Assembly (NCBI GenBank): GCA_045539515.1
Contig: JAZQFN010000022.1
Span: 62,001-126,000 of the forward strand
DNA: 64,000 nt
Direction: 5' to 3'
From: RGIG8748 sp045539515
GTDB lineage: Bacteria; Bacillota; Clostridia; UMGS1810
In this document: positions 7,997-17,284 of the stretch, in pieces
Position numbering within the stretch: the first letter of the stretch is position 1
How the letters are laid out: each line of letters begins with the position of its first letter
Notes under the pieces: model-generated
Seen by the model: the letters and a program-made list of their open reading frames with translations, nothing else
The model's database searches: none
Told to the model about the DNA's origin: nothing
Translations under genes and position numbers: made by a program

Positions 7997-9661
7997 TCAT
8001 ACTTCCATTATTACAGGTAAAATCATAGGTTTACGTTTTGTTTCGGCGTACAAACGTTCCGAAACCTTGCTCTTAACGTTTGCTTTAATGCTGTTCCAAT
8101 CGCGAATTTTATTTTTTTCACAATTATCAAGACATTCTTTGGCTATACAACGTATTTCTTCCATTAAAAATTCAGACTCGCGAACGTATACAAAACCTCT
8201 GGAAATGATATCCGGTCCGGAAACAACCAGTCCGCTTTCCGAATCTATTGAAACAACAATAACTATAATACCATCCTCAGCAAGGTGTTTTCTATCTCTT
8301 AAAACAATATTACCAACATCACCTACGCCAAGTCCGTCAACAAATACCCTGCCGGCGCAAACCGAATCTACTGCTTTGGCAGAATTGTTACTGATATCAA
8401 GGACCTTACCATTTTGAAGAATAAAAATGTTCTCAGGTTTCATACCCATTGTCTGTGCAATTTCAGCATGTCTTTTCAGGTGAGTATATTCGCCATGAAC
8501 GGGAATAAAATACTTGGGCTTTGTGAGTGCAAGTATAATTTTTAACTCTTCCTGGCATGCATGTCCGGAAACATGTACATTAGCCTCACGCTCGTGTATT
8601 ACTTCAGCGCCTTTTTTAGTAAGTTCGTTAACAACATTAAATACAAGCTTTTCATTACCCGGAATTGGATTTGCTGATACAATAACAACATCACCCGGTG
8701 TAATTTCAACTTTTTTATGTTCATTATAAGCCATACGATAAAGAGCACTCATAGGCTCGCCCTGACTGCCGGTGGTTATAATAACAAGCTGATTTGGCTG
8801 ATATTTTTTAATATTGTCAATATCAATTAAGATATCGTTATAAAGTTTAAGATAACCAAGAGTTGAAGCAACTTCAATAAGATTAATCATACTTCTTCCG
8901 GAAACAGCAACTTTACGTTTGTTTTCGTGGGCAGCATTAATAATCTGCTGAATTCTGTGAACATTCGATGCAAAAGTCGCCACAATAATTCTTCTGTTTG
9001 TGGACTTGAAAACCGTTTCAAAAGTATGTCCTACCATACGTTCAGACATTGTAAAGCCGGGTCGTTCTGCATTCGTGCTGTCACTCATCAATGCCAACAC
9101 GCCACGTTTACCTAGTTCTCCAATTCTTGTTAAATCTATCATTTCACCATCAATGGGAGTTGAATCAATTTTAAAATCACCCGTATGAATAACTACACCC
9201 AAAGGAGTGTGTATTGCAAGTGCAACAGCATCAGCTATTGAGTGATTGGAACGGATAATTTCCACTCCAAAAGAACCGAATTTAACAACATCACCGGGGT
9301 GAATAATATTTAACTTACATCCTGATAACAAATTATGTTCCTTAAGTTTATTCTGTACCAAACCAAGGGTCAGATTGGTACCGTAAACCGGTACGTTAAC
9401 TTCTTTCAGAAGATAAGGCAAAGCTCCTATGTGATCTTCGTGTCCGTGTGTAAGAACAATACCTTTTAAACGCTCTCTGTTTTTTATAACATATGTGAAA
9501 TCCGGTATTACTACATCAATACCAAGGAGTTCCTCATCCGGAAATGCCATACCGCAATCAATAATAATCATATCATTTCCGTATTCAATGGCAGTCATAT
9601 TTTTTCCGATCTCATCCAGACCACCAAGAGGAATAATTTTTAATTTACTTTTTTTAGGCAC
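7997..9661 (-). CDS. rnj: Ribonuclease J
   Basis: This 554-aa metallo-beta-lactamase/beta-CASP ribonuclease has 5'-3' exonuclease and endonuclease activity and is central to mRNA decay and rRNA maturation in Firmicutes. The zinc motif HGHEDHIGA is near residue 75. Further motifs are MSDSTNAERPG, the beta-CASP segment with V-A-T-F-A-S-N-V-H-R, and P-V-H-G-E-Y-T-H-L near residue 390. The C-terminal domain follows. The start is GTG 9661 preceded by GGAGGTAAATT. It lies 20 bases after rseP and ends at a strong terminator. Only one RNase J is seen here, so J1 versus J2 cannot be decided. Confidence 0.95.
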   Translation of the reverse strand: MPKKSKLKIIPLGGLDEIGKNMTAIEYGNDMIIIDCGMAFPDEELLGIDVVIPDFTYVIKNRERLKGIVLTHGHEDHIGALPYLLKEVNVPVYGTNLTLGLVQNKLKEHNLLSGCKLNIIHPGDVVKFGSFGVEIIRSNHSIADAVALAIHTPLGVVIHTGDFKIDSTPIDGEMIDLTRIGELGKRGVLALMSDSTNAERPGFTMSERMVGHTFETVFKSTNRRIIVATFASNVHRIQQIINAAHENKRKVAVSGRSMINLIEVASTLGYLKLYNDILIDIDNIKKYQPNQLVIITTGSQGEPMSALYRMAYNEHKKVEITPGDVVIVSANPIPGNEKLVFNVVNELTKKGAEVIHEREANVHVSGHACQEELKIILALTKPKYFIPVHGEYTHLKRHAEIAQTMGMKPENIFILQNGKVLDISNNSAKAVDSVCAGRVFVDGLGVGDVGNIVLRDRKHLAEDGIIVIVVSIDSESGLVVSGPDIISRGFVYVRESEFLMEEIRCIAKECLDNCEKNKIRDWNSIKANVKSKVSERLYAETKRKPMILPVIMEV

Positions 9662-9681
9662 AATTTACCTCCATTTCTTAA

Positions 9682-10728
9682 CTACAGAAATATTCTTTTG
9701 ATATCGGAAAAAGTTATAATAATCATAAGTGCAATTAATAGAACAAAACCGATAAAATGGAATATTCCTTCTTTATTTCTGTCTATAGGCTTTCTTCGAA
9801 CAGCCTCAATTAATACAAACATAATCCTTCCGCCATCAAGTGCAGGCAAAGGCAATAAATTCATCACTCCGAGATTAATACTTATCAGAGCAGCAAGTGA
9901 CATAACGTTTAACAAACTTTGCAAAAAATTAACTCTTAATCCTTCTTCTGCGGCAGTACCAATCTCATTAACAATACCAACCGGACCACTCATACTTGAA
10001 AATGAAAGACGCCCGGTAAACAAATCTACAAATGACCCAAAAACTACTTTAACGACAAATTTACATTGTCTGAAAGACGCAACAATAACATTGGATACGT
10101 TGGTTTTTTCAACGTAAGGTTTAAAACCAAATATTCTCCCCTTGTAACCTTCTACTTCAGAGGGTGTAATAGTCTTTACAAATTCCCTGCCGTTCCGTTC
10201 AAAAACAAACTTAACTTCTTTTCCGCTGTTTCTGGCAATAAAATAACTAATATCATTATAGTCAGAAATATCGGATTTATACCCATCGCTTTCCATTGAA
10301 AGTATAACATCACCGCTTTTAATTCCGTTGGCGGAAAAAGGGCTTCCGGGGCTTACTTCACCTATGACATTTGTTGTAATTCCACCGGCGCAGGAAAACA
10401 GAATTATATATAGTAAAAACCCAAGAAGAAAGTTCATAAATGCACCGGCAAAAAGTACAATAAATCTTTGCCAGGGTTTTTTGTTACAAAATGCATTTAC
10501 ATCACTGGAATCTTCGTCTTCGCCCTCAAGCTTTACATAGCCACCCAGGGGAAGCAAGCGCAGTGAGTATAACGTGTTGTTTTTACTAAAGCTGAAAAGC
10601 TTTGGACCCATACCAATTGCAAACTCATGAACGGTAACACCGGTAAGCTTAGCGGCAGCAAAATGTCCAAACTCATGTATTGCAACAATAAGACAAAAAA
10701 CAACAATAGTATACAAAGCAGTAAGCAT
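9682..10728 (-). CDS. rseP: RIP metalloprotease RseP/RasP (site-2 protease)
   Basis: This 348-aa intramembrane zinc protease has a first transmembrane helix carrying HEFGH (residues about 18-22), then a central PDZ domain with the loop I-G-E-V-S-P-G-S-P-F-S-A-N-G-I. Near the C-terminus the conserved L-L-P-L-P-A-L-D-G-G-R supplies the third zinc ligand. The family cleaves anti-sigma factors and remnant signal peptides within the membrane. ATG 10728 has AAAGGG 7 bases upstream; the alternative TTG 10734 overlaps dxr further. The order uppS-cdsA-dxr-rseP is a widely conserved envelope/isoprenoid operon. A link to the ECF system at 6400-7903 is possible but not shown. Confidence 0.92.
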   Translation of the reverse strand: MLTALYTIVVFCLIVAIHEFGHFAAAKLTGVTVHEFAIGMGPKLFSFSKNNTLYSLRLLPLGGYVKLEGEDEDSSDVNAFCNKKPWQRFIVLFAGAFMNFLLGFLLYIILFSCAGGITTNVIGEVSPGSPFSANGIKSGDVILSMESDGYKSDISDYNDISYFIARNSGKEVKFVFERNGREFVKTITPSEVEGYKGRIFGFKPYVEKTNVSNVIVASFRQCKFVVKVVFGSFVDLFTGRLSFSSMSGPVGIVNEIGTAAEEGLRVNFLQSLLNVMSLAALISINLGVMNLLPLPALDGGRIMFVLIEAVRRKPIDRNKEGIFHFIGFVLLIALMIIITFSDIKRIFL

Positions 10729-10730
10729 AA

Positions 10731-11879
10731 TCAAACCCTTTCAACAATATCCAAAGCAAAAGAACGTGCTGACAAATCATATTCCATAACATTTACTAAA
10801 TTTGCAGGAACAAAATCAAATGCGTTAACTGTTTCTTCAACAACATCAGCTATTTGAAGAAAGCCAATTTTTTTCTCCAGGAATGCAGCAACAGCAATTT
10901 CATTTGCAGCATTCATAACCGTTGGAATTATTCCGCCTTTTTTTATGGCATCATAAGCTATTTTTAAGCATCTGAAAGTATCGGCATCGGGCTTTTCAAA
11001 AGTCAATGAAGCAACTTCAAATAGGTTAAGCCGTTTATTAACTCTGGATAATCTTAAGGGATAATTCAAGGCATATTGAATCGGCAACTTCATATCAGGA
11101 ATGCCCAACTGAGCAATTACAGATCCATCGCAAAATTCAACCATTGAATGTACAATACTTTGCCTGTGAACATATACCTCTATATCATCAACATCCACAT
11201 CAAACAGCCATTTTGCTTCAATAACCTCAAGTCCCTTATTCATCAGCGTAGCCGAATCGATAGTTATTTTTGCACCCATATCCCAATTAGGATGTTTAAG
11301 TGCGTTTTCAGGCATAATACCGCATAACTCTTCTGCTTTCTTGCCATAAAAAGGACCTCCGGAACAAGTAAGAAGAATCTTAAACACTTCACCTTGCGCA
11401 CCTGACTTTAATGATTGAAAAATAGCTGAATGCTCACTGTCAACAGGCAATATATTAACCCCTTTGTTTTTTGCCAGAGGCATAATAAATTCTCCACCGG
11501 TTACAAGTGTTTCCTTATTTGCCAAAAGTATATCTTTTTTAGATTCAATAGCATCAACTGTTGGTTTCAAACCAACGTTACCTACAACCGATGTTAAAAC
11601 AGCATCAGCATCCTTATGAGCAGAAACTTCCGAAAGATACTCTGTACCGGCATAAATTTTAATGTCAGTATCATTTAAAAGAGTTTTTAGCGTTGTATAT
11701 GCATCTTTATTTGCAATACAAACGGCATCGGTTTTATATCTGCGAGCCTGTTCTGCAAGCAATTTTACATTATTATTTGCAGAAAGTGCGACAACTTTAA
11801 TATCATCCTGAGAGTCTATTACTTCAAGTGCCTGTTTGCCTATGGAACCTGTGGAACCTAAAATTGATATTTTTTTCAT
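10731..11879 (-). CDS. dxr: 1-deoxy-D-xylulose 5-phosphate reductoisomerase
   Basis: This 382-aa enzyme of the MEP isoprenoid pathway converts DXP to 2-C-methyl-D-erythritol 4-phosphate with NADPH. It has the N-terminal dinucleotide motif GSTGSIG, L-L-A-N-K-E, and the metal/substrate region L-P-V-D-S-E-H-S-A-I-F-Q. Later blocks are C-S-G-G-P-F, H-P-N-W-x-M-G, K-I-T-I-D-S-A-T-L-M-N-K-G and V-H-R-Q-S-I-V-H-S-M-V. Length is typical. The stop lies three bases upstream of the chosen rseP ATG, so the two are tightly linked. Its product pathway feeds uppS two genes upstream. Confidence 0.96.
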   Translation of the reverse strand: MKKISILGSTGSIGKQALEVIDSQDDIKVVALSANNNVKLLAEQARRYKTDAVCIANKDAYTTLKTLLNDTDIKIYAGTEYLSEVSAHKDADAVLTSVVGNVGLKPTVDAIESKKDILLANKETLVTGGEFIMPLAKNKGVNILPVDSEHSAIFQSLKSGAQGEVFKILLTCSGGPFYGKKAEELCGIMPENALKHPNWDMGAKITIDSATLMNKGLEVIEAKWLFDVDVDDIEVYVHRQSIVHSMVEFCDGSVIAQLGIPDMKLPIQYALNYPLRLSRVNKRLNLFEVASLTFEKPDADTFRCLKIAYDAIKKGGIIPTVMNAANEIAVAAFLEKKIGFLQIADVVEETVNAFDFVPANLVNVMEYDLSARSFALDIVERV

Positions 11880-11890
11880 ATTATCCCCGC

Positions 11891-12715
11891 TTAAATAGCA
11901 AAAATTCCAAATGTAACTGAAAAATAGTATACTGTAGGAGCAACAAAAAGTACAGAATCAAATCTGTCTAAAACACCACCGTGACCGGGCAAAAGACTGC
12001 TGTAATCTTTTACTCCATGTTCACGTTTAATAGCAGATGCAACAAGGTCGCCGAACTGTGAAAGAACACCTGCAACCAATGCTAATAAAATCAAATTAAA
12101 ATATCTTACATTTAGGTCAAATCCAACAGAACAAACAATACCAAATATCAAATTGAACAACACAGAACCTGCAAGACCGCCAAGAGCACCCTCAATCGTT
12201 TTCTTGGGACTGATATTGGGCATGAGTTTGTTCTTGCCAAATTTTAATCCGACTGCAAAAGCAGCTGTATCAGAAAGCCATGCAGTAATAAATATAATCC
12301 AAATAATGAAATGACCGTACTGAAGTCTGCGAACAAGCAAAATATGCGCAAAAAGAAATGCTACATATGCAGTCTGAAAAAACAGACTACCCAGATCATC
12401 AAAATCGGTTGTTTCATGATTGAATACCATATAAATTAAGAGAACTACAGCATATGCAAACAAAAACATTGCAAGAAAAAAGCCCGTTGCTTCTTTAATG
12501 AAAGCTAAAACAAGAAATGCTGTTAACACATAAAGATAGCTAAATAAACACAACTTATTTTTCCTTCTCAATATTCCGGTAGTATTATATATCTCGCTCA
12601 AACCTATAAGCGAAATCAAACCGAGAACTATAGAAATAACTGCGGAATTCAAGCATAACACAACTATAGCAAAAATACCGCCAATAACGCCAACAAGAAT
12701 TCTTTGTTTAAGCAT
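11891..12715 (-). CDS. cdsA: Phosphatidate cytidylyltransferase
   Basis: This 274-aa integral membrane enzyme makes CDP-diacylglycerol from phosphatidate and CTP for phospholipid synthesis. About eight hydrophobic segments are followed by the family signature near the C-terminus: S-P-K-K-T-I-E-G-A-L-G-G, then S-Q-x-G-D-L-x-A-S-A-I-K-R and the metal-binding D-Y-S-S-L-L-P-G-H-G-G-V-L-D-R-F-D-S. ATG 12715 lies 9 bases after GGAGGTG. The TTG at 12721 would overlap uppS and bury that site. Spacing of 11 bases to dxr supports co-transcription. Confidence 0.95.
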   Translation of the reverse strand: MLKQRILVGVIGGIFAIVVLCLNSAVISIVLGLISLIGLSEIYNTTGILRRKNKLCLFSYLYVLTAFLVLAFIKEATGFFLAMFLFAYAVVLLIYMVFNHETTDFDDLGSLFFQTAYVAFLFAHILLVRRLQYGHFIIWIIFITAWLSDTAAFAVGLKFGKNKLMPNISPKKTIEGALGGLAGSVLFNLIFGIVCSVGFDLNVRYFNLILLALVAGVLSQFGDLVASAIKREHGVKDYSSLLPGHGGVLDRFDSVLFVAPTVYYFSVTFGIFAI

Positions 12716-12717
12716 TA

Positions 12718-13461
12718 TCAAACACCTCCGTATCTTCTGTTTCTTTTTTGAAAATCAGAAATTGCCCTAAGAAAATCTTCTTTAGTGAAATCAGGCCAAT
12801 TTATATTTGAAAACCAAAATTCACTATACGCACTCTGCCAGATCAAAAAATTGCTGAGTCTAAGTTCACCACTGGGTCTGATTATTAAATCCGGATCGGG
12901 CATATAATTTGTATACAAATTTTGAGTAATTAATTCCTCATCAATGTCATCGGGATCAATTTCTTTATTTTTTACCTTATAAGCAATATTTTTAACCGCG
13001 TTCGAAATATCTTCACGTCCACCGTAATTTACAGCAATATTCATAGTTATTTTACTGTTATGGCTTGTGTTTTTTTCTACAATCTGAATTTTTTCGAGAA
13101 TTTCTTCAGAAAGTCCTTCCCTTTTGCCTATAATTCTGATTCTGATATCTTCACCGCCAAGAAGTCTTTTGTAATCATCAAGGTAATCTACCATTAATTT
13201 CATTAAAGCTTCAACTTCCTGGGATGGTCTTTTCCAATTTTCAGTGGAAAAAGCATAATATGTTATATACCGTATTCCGATATCGCCTGCAAATCTTGTT
13301 ATTTTCTCCAGAACTTTAGCACCTTCGCGATGTCCAAAGCTACGCGGCAAACCGCGTTTTTTTGCCCATCTGCCGTTACCGTCCATAATTATACCTATGT
13401 GTTGGGGAAGGTTATCATAATCGACTTGAATATCTTTGTTCTTTTTTTTCCTAAAAAACAT
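12718..13461 (-). CDS. uppS: Isoprenyl transferase (undecaprenyl diphosphate synthase)
   Basis: This 247-aa cis-prenyltransferase condenses isopentenyl diphosphate onto farnesyl diphosphate to build the C55 lipid carrier for peptidoglycan and teichoic acid synthesis. The catalytic Asp is in I-I-M-D-G-N-G-R-W-A-K-K-R, followed by G-H-R-E-G, A-F-S-T-E-N-W-x-R-P, and the C-terminal I-R-P-S-G-E-L-R-L-S-N-F-L-I-W-Q-S-A-Y-S-E region. ATG 13461 follows AGGTGATT. A weak, T-poor hairpin lies between this gene and frr, so read-through from pyrH-frr is possible. Confidence 0.96.
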   Translation of the reverse strand: MFFRKKKNKDIQVDYDNLPQHIGIIMDGNGRWAKKRGLPRSFGHREGAKVLEKITRFAGDIGIRYITYYAFSTENWKRPSQEVEALMKLMVDYLDDYKRLLGGEDIRIRIIGKREGLSEEILEKIQIVEKNTSHNSKITMNIAVNYGGREDISNAVKNIAYKVKNKEIDPDDIDEELITQNLYTNYMPDPDLIIRPSGELRLSNFLIWQSAYSEFWFSNINWPDFTKEDFLRAISDFQKRNRRYGGV

Positions 13462-13533
13462 ATAATCACCTGTTAAAAATTGCTTTTTTTACACAAACGC
13501 ACCCAAGTACCATAAGATACTTGGGAGCTGAAA

Positions 13534-14088
13534 TCATACTTCAAGAATTTCTTTTTCTTTGAAAGCAATTACATCGTCGATTTCTTTAATGTAATTATCT
13601 GTGAGCTTCTGAACGTCTTTTTCAATGTTCTTAACATCATCTTCAGTAATTTCGCCATTCTTTTTCTGGTTTTTGGAATCTTCAAGAGCATCTCTTCTTA
13701 TTGAACGAATAGCAACCTTAGAATCCTCACCTTTTTTCTTAATACCCTTAACCAGTTCCTTACGTCTTTCTTCTGTTAAAGGTGGAAAATTTAATCTGAT
13801 AGCTTTTCCGTCGTTATTGGGGGTAATGCCTATATCAGATTTTAAAATAGCCTTTTCGATTTCGCCGAGAATAGATGCATCCCAAGGCTGAATAAGAATA
13901 CTTCTGGCATCCGGTACACTTACATTTGCAATCTGAGTAAGCGGAGATGCAGCACCGTAGTACTCAACACTCACTTTGTCTAAAATAGCCGGATTTGCTC
14001 TGCCGGCACGAACTGCCTTCATTTCTGATTCAAGAACCGAAATGGTTTTTTTCATTTTTTCTTCATATACGCCAAGATTACTTGCCAT
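13534..14088 (-). CDS. frr: Ribosome recycling factor
   Basis: This 184-aa protein splits post-termination ribosomes together with EF-G. The all-helical domain I is interrupted by the beta domain. Family blocks are visible: A-V-R-A-G-R-A-N-P-A-I-L-D, V-E-Y-Y-G-A-A-S-P-L, R-S-I-L-I-Q-P-W-D, G-I-T-P-N-N-D-G-K-A-I-R-L-N-F-P-P-L-T-E-E-R-R and the K-N-G-E-I-T-E-D-D segment. Length is standard. ATG 14088 follows AGGAGGATAT. It lies 21 bases after pyrH, the usual pyrH-frr pairing. Confidence 0.97.
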   Translation of the reverse strand: MASNLGVYEEKMKKTISVLESEMKAVRAGRANPAILDKVSVEYYGAASPLTQIANVSVPDARSILIQPWDASILGEIEKAILKSDIGITPNNDGKAIRLNFPPLTEERRKELVKGIKKKGEDSKVAIRSIRRDALEDSKNQKKNGEITEDDVKNIEKDVQKLTDNYIKEIDDVIAFKEKEILEV

Positions 14089-14109
14089 AATAATATATCC
14101 TCCTGATAT

Positions 14110-14817
14110 TTATTGATTGGAAACTAACGTTCCTATTTCTTCACCATTTAAAACATTAATAATGTTCTGAGGATTATCCAATCCAAAGACTCTTATTGGA
14201 ATATCGTTATCCATACACAATGATGTTGCTGTAGAATCCATTACACCAAGACCTCTGTTTAATACTTCCTTGTATGTAAGTGAATCAAATTTAACTGCAT
14301 TTGGGTTGATGTTGGGATCACTGTCATATACAGCATCAACCTTCTTCGCAAGAAGAATAATATCAGCATCAATTTCGGCAGCTCTGAGTGCTGCAGTTGT
14401 ATCTGTTGAGAAGAAAGGATTGCCGGTACCGCAACCAAAAATTACTATTCTTCCCTTTTCAAGATGTCTTGCAGCCTTACCCCTTATGTATGGTTCTGCA
14501 ATTTGTCTCATTTCGATAGCTGTCTGAACTCTTGTAGGTACACCCCTTTGTTCAAGGGCATCTTGAAGTGCCAGAGAGTTGATAACAGTTGCAAGCATAC
14601 CCATATGGTCAGCACGGGTTCTGTCCATTTTATTGCTGCTACGACCTCTCCAGAAATTACCGCCGCCGACAACAATCGCAATTTCAACACCCATTTCAAG
14701 AGCTTCTTTAATTTTATCGGTTATTAATCCTATGGTTTCTTCACAAAGACCAAAATGTTTTTCTCCGGCAAGTGCTTCACCGCTCAATTTCAAAAGCACT
14801 CTTTTGTATTTCGGCAT
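14110..14817 (-). CDS. pyrH: Uridylate kinase (UMP kinase)
   Basis: This 235-aa bacterial UMP kinase of the amino-acid kinase fold forms UDP from UMP and ATP. Motifs are K-L-S-G-E-A-L-A-G near the N-terminus, V-V-G-G-G-N-F-W-R-G-R, the D-H-M-G-M-L-A-T-V-I-N block, and F-G-C-G-T-G-N-P-F-F-S-T-D-T-T-A-A-L-R-A-E-I-type substrate region. ATG 14817 follows GGGGAGGAAAC. It has its own promoter (14904-14932) and is first in the pyrH-frr-uppS-cdsA-dxr-rseP-rnj series. Confidence 0.96.
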   Translation of the reverse strand: MPKYKRVLLKLSGEALAGEKHFGLCEETIGLITDKIKEALEMGVEIAIVVGGGNFWRGRSSNKMDRTRADHMGMLATVINSLALQDALEQRGVPTRVQTAIEMRQIAEPYIRGKAARHLEKGRIVIFGCGTGNPFFSTDTTAALRAAEIDADIILLAKKVDAVYDSDPNINPNAVKFDSLTYKEVLNRGLGVMDSTATSLCMDNDIPIRVFGLDNPQNIINVLNGEEIGTLVSNQ

Positions 14818-14903
14818 AATAGTTTCCTCCCCGTTTTGTACTTTTACAATGAATTATATTACAAAAAATTAAAATAAATACAACTCACAATTTTCTAGTT
14901 TAT

Positions 14904-14932
14904 ATTATAGCATACCGCTATGGGAAATGCAA
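14904..14932 (-). promoter_or_regulatory. Sigma-A-type promoter of the pyrH operon
   Basis: Minus strand TTGCAT (14927-14932), a 17-base spacer containing TATGC, then TATAAT (14904-14909), about 87 bases before pyrH. Confidence 0.75.
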
Positions 14933-14964
14933 GAATATTTTCCTATAACTTTCTTAATAAACCT

Positions 14965-14998
14965 CAAAAAAGGAATCTGCTTTTCAGCAAATTCCTTT
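14965..14998 (-). terminator. Rho-independent terminator of pfkA
   Basis: A 12-base stem with one G-U pair (arms 14969-14980 and 14987-14998) and a short loop is followed on the minus strand by a T-run, immediately after the pfkA stop. Confidence 0.8.
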
Positions 14999-15006
14999 TC
15001 ATAGGA

Positions 15007-16191
15007 TTATTTATCTCCAAAACAAATACCCATAGTTCTGGCAAGCTCAACAAGCTCACCGTTAACATCAACCGGACGGAAATTTGAATGCATATCATCG
15101 GAAGGAATAACCTCTTCCAAGGATACAGTAGTAAGAACGGAACCCTTAAGGGCAACCATATCTCCTTTTTTGCCTTCCATAAGGGCTTCAACAGCCTTTT
15201 TACCGTATCTGGAGCAAAGAACTCTGTCATAAGCTGTAGGAGAACCACCCCTTTGTACATGTCCCATTACAGTAGCCCTTGCCTCTACATCCATTATTGT
15301 TTCACTAATAGCGTATCCGTTATCATCTCTTCTGTTATTTATGATTTCCTGAACGGCAGCAGCAACAGCTTCACCTGCTCCCTTAAATTTGAATCCATCC
15401 GGAGATAAATCAGTAGAAACACCGCTCTTACCGCCATAAGGAGAAGATATACCTTCAGCAACAACCATAAGACAATACTGTCTTTCGCTCTTTAAAGCTT
15501 CAATCGCCTTTTCGGCAACAACATTAATATCATATTCAATTTCAGGAATAAGTATAACATCAGCACCGGATGCAATACCCGAATGAAGTGCTATATGGCC
15601 TGCTTCACGGCCCATTACTTCCATTACCATAACACGATGGTGGGCCAAACCTGTAGTATTGATACTTGCAGATGCATCAACGCATCTTGTTACCGCTGTA
15701 TCGAAACCAAATGTGATATCTGTAGAATTGAGGTCATTATCAATAGTCTTAGGAACACCCATCACAGGAACACCAAGACGAGCAAAATCTCTGCCGGATG
15801 TAAGAGTTCCGTCGCCACCTATTATAATAAGAGCATCAATTCCCATTTTCTTAAGGTTATCTACTGCAACCTGAGAAAGATTATCATAAATGGGTTTACC
15901 GTCTTCGCCTTTAATTATACCGTTTTTGTCTCTTCTGGGATATTTAAAAAGATTATCTTTGTTGGAGTTGAAGAGTATTGTTCCACCTTCGCCAATAATG
16001 TCACTTACAGTATCAGCGTGAAGAGGAATAACCTGACTTTCTCCAAGAAATAATCCTCTGTATCCGTTTTTTATACCAACAACTTCAAGACCGTATTTAT
16101 TTACTGCCGTCTTAACAGCTGCTGCTATAACAGCATTTAATCCGGGGCAATCTCCGCCGCCTGTTAATATACCTATTTTTTTAATAGACAC
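15007..16191 (-). CDS. pfkA: 6-phosphofructokinase, Gly/Lys active-site type
   Basis: This 394-aa PFK-A family enzyme phosphorylates fructose 6-phosphate to the 1,6-bisphosphate. Donor-site motifs are T-G-G-G-D-C-P-G-L-N near the start and G-G-D-G-T-L around residue 125. The catalytic loop is P-K-T-I-D-N-D. Gly in GGDGT (Asp in most PPi enzymes) predicts ATP use, while Lys in PKTIDND is shared with PPi-dependent and mixed-group enzymes. The protein is longer than the 320-aa ATP-PFK type, fitting that mixed group. The start is GTG 16191 after GGAGGGAATA. It is monocistronic, with promoter 16277-16305 and terminator 14965-14998. Confidence 0.9.
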   Translation of the reverse strand: MSIKKIGILTGGGDCPGLNAVIAAAVKTAVNKYGLEVVGIKNGYRGLFLGESQVIPLHADTVSDIIGEGGTILFNSNKDNLFKYPRRDKNGIIKGEDGKPIYDNLSQVAVDNLKKMGIDALIIIGGDGTLTSGRDFARLGVPVMGVPKTIDNDLNSTDITFGFDTAVTRCVDASASINTTGLAHHRVMVMEVMGREAGHIALHSGIASGADVILIPEIEYDINVVAEKAIEALKSERQYCLMVVAEGISSPYGGKSGVSTDLSPDGFKFKGAGEAVAAAVQEIINNRRDDNGYAISETIMDVEARATVMGHVQRGGSPTAYDRVLCSRYGKKAVEALMEGKKGDMVALKGSVLTTVSLEEVIPSDDMHSNFRPVDVNGELVELARTMGICFGDK

Positions 16192-16276
16192 TTATATTCC
16201 CTCCATTTTCATTCCTATTTTGCTCTGAAAGCAAAACTTTTACACATTTTCATACTTTTTTATTTATATCTACAGA

Positions 16277-16305
16277 ATTATACAACAGATAATCAAAAAT
16301 GTCAA
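16277..16305 (-). promoter_or_regulatory. Sigma-A-type promoter of pfkA
   Basis: Minus strand TTGACA (16300-16305), a 17-base spacer, TATAAT (16277-16282): a consensus promoter about 86 bases upstream of the GTG start. Confidence 0.85.
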
Positions 16306-16324
16306 GTTTTAACATAAAAAGAGC

Positions 16325-16358
16325 AAAAAAATGAAGCCTTATTATTTCAAGGCTTCAT
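16325..16358 (-). terminator. Rho-independent terminator of rpsB-tsf
   Basis: The stem ATGAAGCCTT/AAGGCTTCAT (16331-16340 and 16349-16358) is followed on the minus strand by TTTTTTGCTC, 20 bases beyond the tsf stop. Confidence 0.85.
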
Positions 16359-16377
16359 TTTAAAAATAATTCTTAAA

Positions 16378-17262
16378 TTATTTCATCATGCTGGCAACTT
16401 CATCAGCAAAGTTTTCTTCTCTCTTTTCGAGACCTTCACCCTTTTCAAATCTTATAAAGTCAACAAGCTTAACACCCTTGGATGCAAGATAAGCTTCAAC
16501 TTTGAAATCAGGGTTAACACAGAATTCCTGCTGGAGTAAGCAGTTCTGCTCGTAGAACTTATTAATCTTACCACCAACCATTTTTTCAATGATATTATCG
16601 GGCTTGGAAGCATTCTTAGGATCTTCCTTAATCTGAGCAATGATAATCTTCTTTTCCTTTTCAACATCTTCTGCAGGAACAACATCCTTGGAAAGATAGA
16701 GGGGATTGATAGCAGCAATGTGCATAGCTACTTCCTTAGCAGCGTTTGTATCTTCACCTTCGATTAAAGCAAGAACACCAATTCTTCCGCCGCCATGAAC
16801 GTAAGCTGCAACCTTACCTTCGAATCTCTGGAATCTTCTGATCTTCATGTTTTCGCCAATGGTAAGAATCTTATCCTTAAGAGCAGCTTCAACATCCATA
16901 GCACCATCATAAGAAAGTGCATTTAATGCATCAAGATCAGCAGGATTTTCCTTAGCAACAATCTCAGCAAGTTTAGCAACAAATGTTCTGAATTCTTCGT
17001 TCTTAGCAACGAAGTCTGTTTCGGAGTTAACTTCGATAACAGCAGCTACGCCTGCAGCTTCATCAACATATACATCAACAATACCTTCTGCAGCGATTCT
17101 TCCTGCCTTTTTAGCAGCAGCAGCAAGGCCTTTTTCTCTTAAAAATTCAATAGCCTTTTCAACATCGCCGTTGGATTCTGTAAGAGCTTTCTTACAATCC
17201 ATCATACCGCATCCGGTTCTTTCTCTAAGGTCTTTAACATCTTGAGCTGTAAAATTAGCCAT
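16378..17262 (-). CDS. tsf: Elongation factor Ts
   Basis: This 294-aa protein is the guanine-nucleotide exchange factor for EF-Tu. The N-terminal UBA-like module contains V-K-D-L-R-E-R-T-G-C-G-M-M-D-C-K-K-A-L, and the core has the conserved V-N-S-E-T-D-F-V-A-K-N-E-E-F. Length is normal for the bacterial factor. ATG 17262 follows ACGGAGGAATT. It lies 22 bases after rpsB, the near-universal rpsB-tsf operon, and ends at a strong terminator. Confidence 0.97.
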   Translation of the reverse strand: MANFTAQDVKDLRERTGCGMMDCKKALTESNGDVEKAIEFLREKGLAAAAKKAGRIAAEGIVDVYVDEAAGVAAVIEVNSETDFVAKNEEFRTFVAKLAEIVAKENPADLDALNALSYDGAMDVEAALKDKILTIGENMKIRRFQRFEGKVAAYVHGGGRIGVLALIEGEDTNAAKEVAMHIAAINPLYLSKDVVPAEDVEKEKKIIIAQIKEDPKNASKPDNIIEKMVGGKINKFYEQNCLLQQEFCVNPDFKVEAYLASKGVKLVDFIRFEKGEGLEKREENFADEVASMMK

Positions 17263-17284
17263 TTTTAAATTCCTCCGTTATATA

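Noticed and set aside
13502..13525. Hairpin CCCAAGTA/TACTTGGG between frr and uppS as a terminator
   Set aside because: No T-run follows on the minus strand and uppS has no clear promoter of its own, so a terminator call is not supported.
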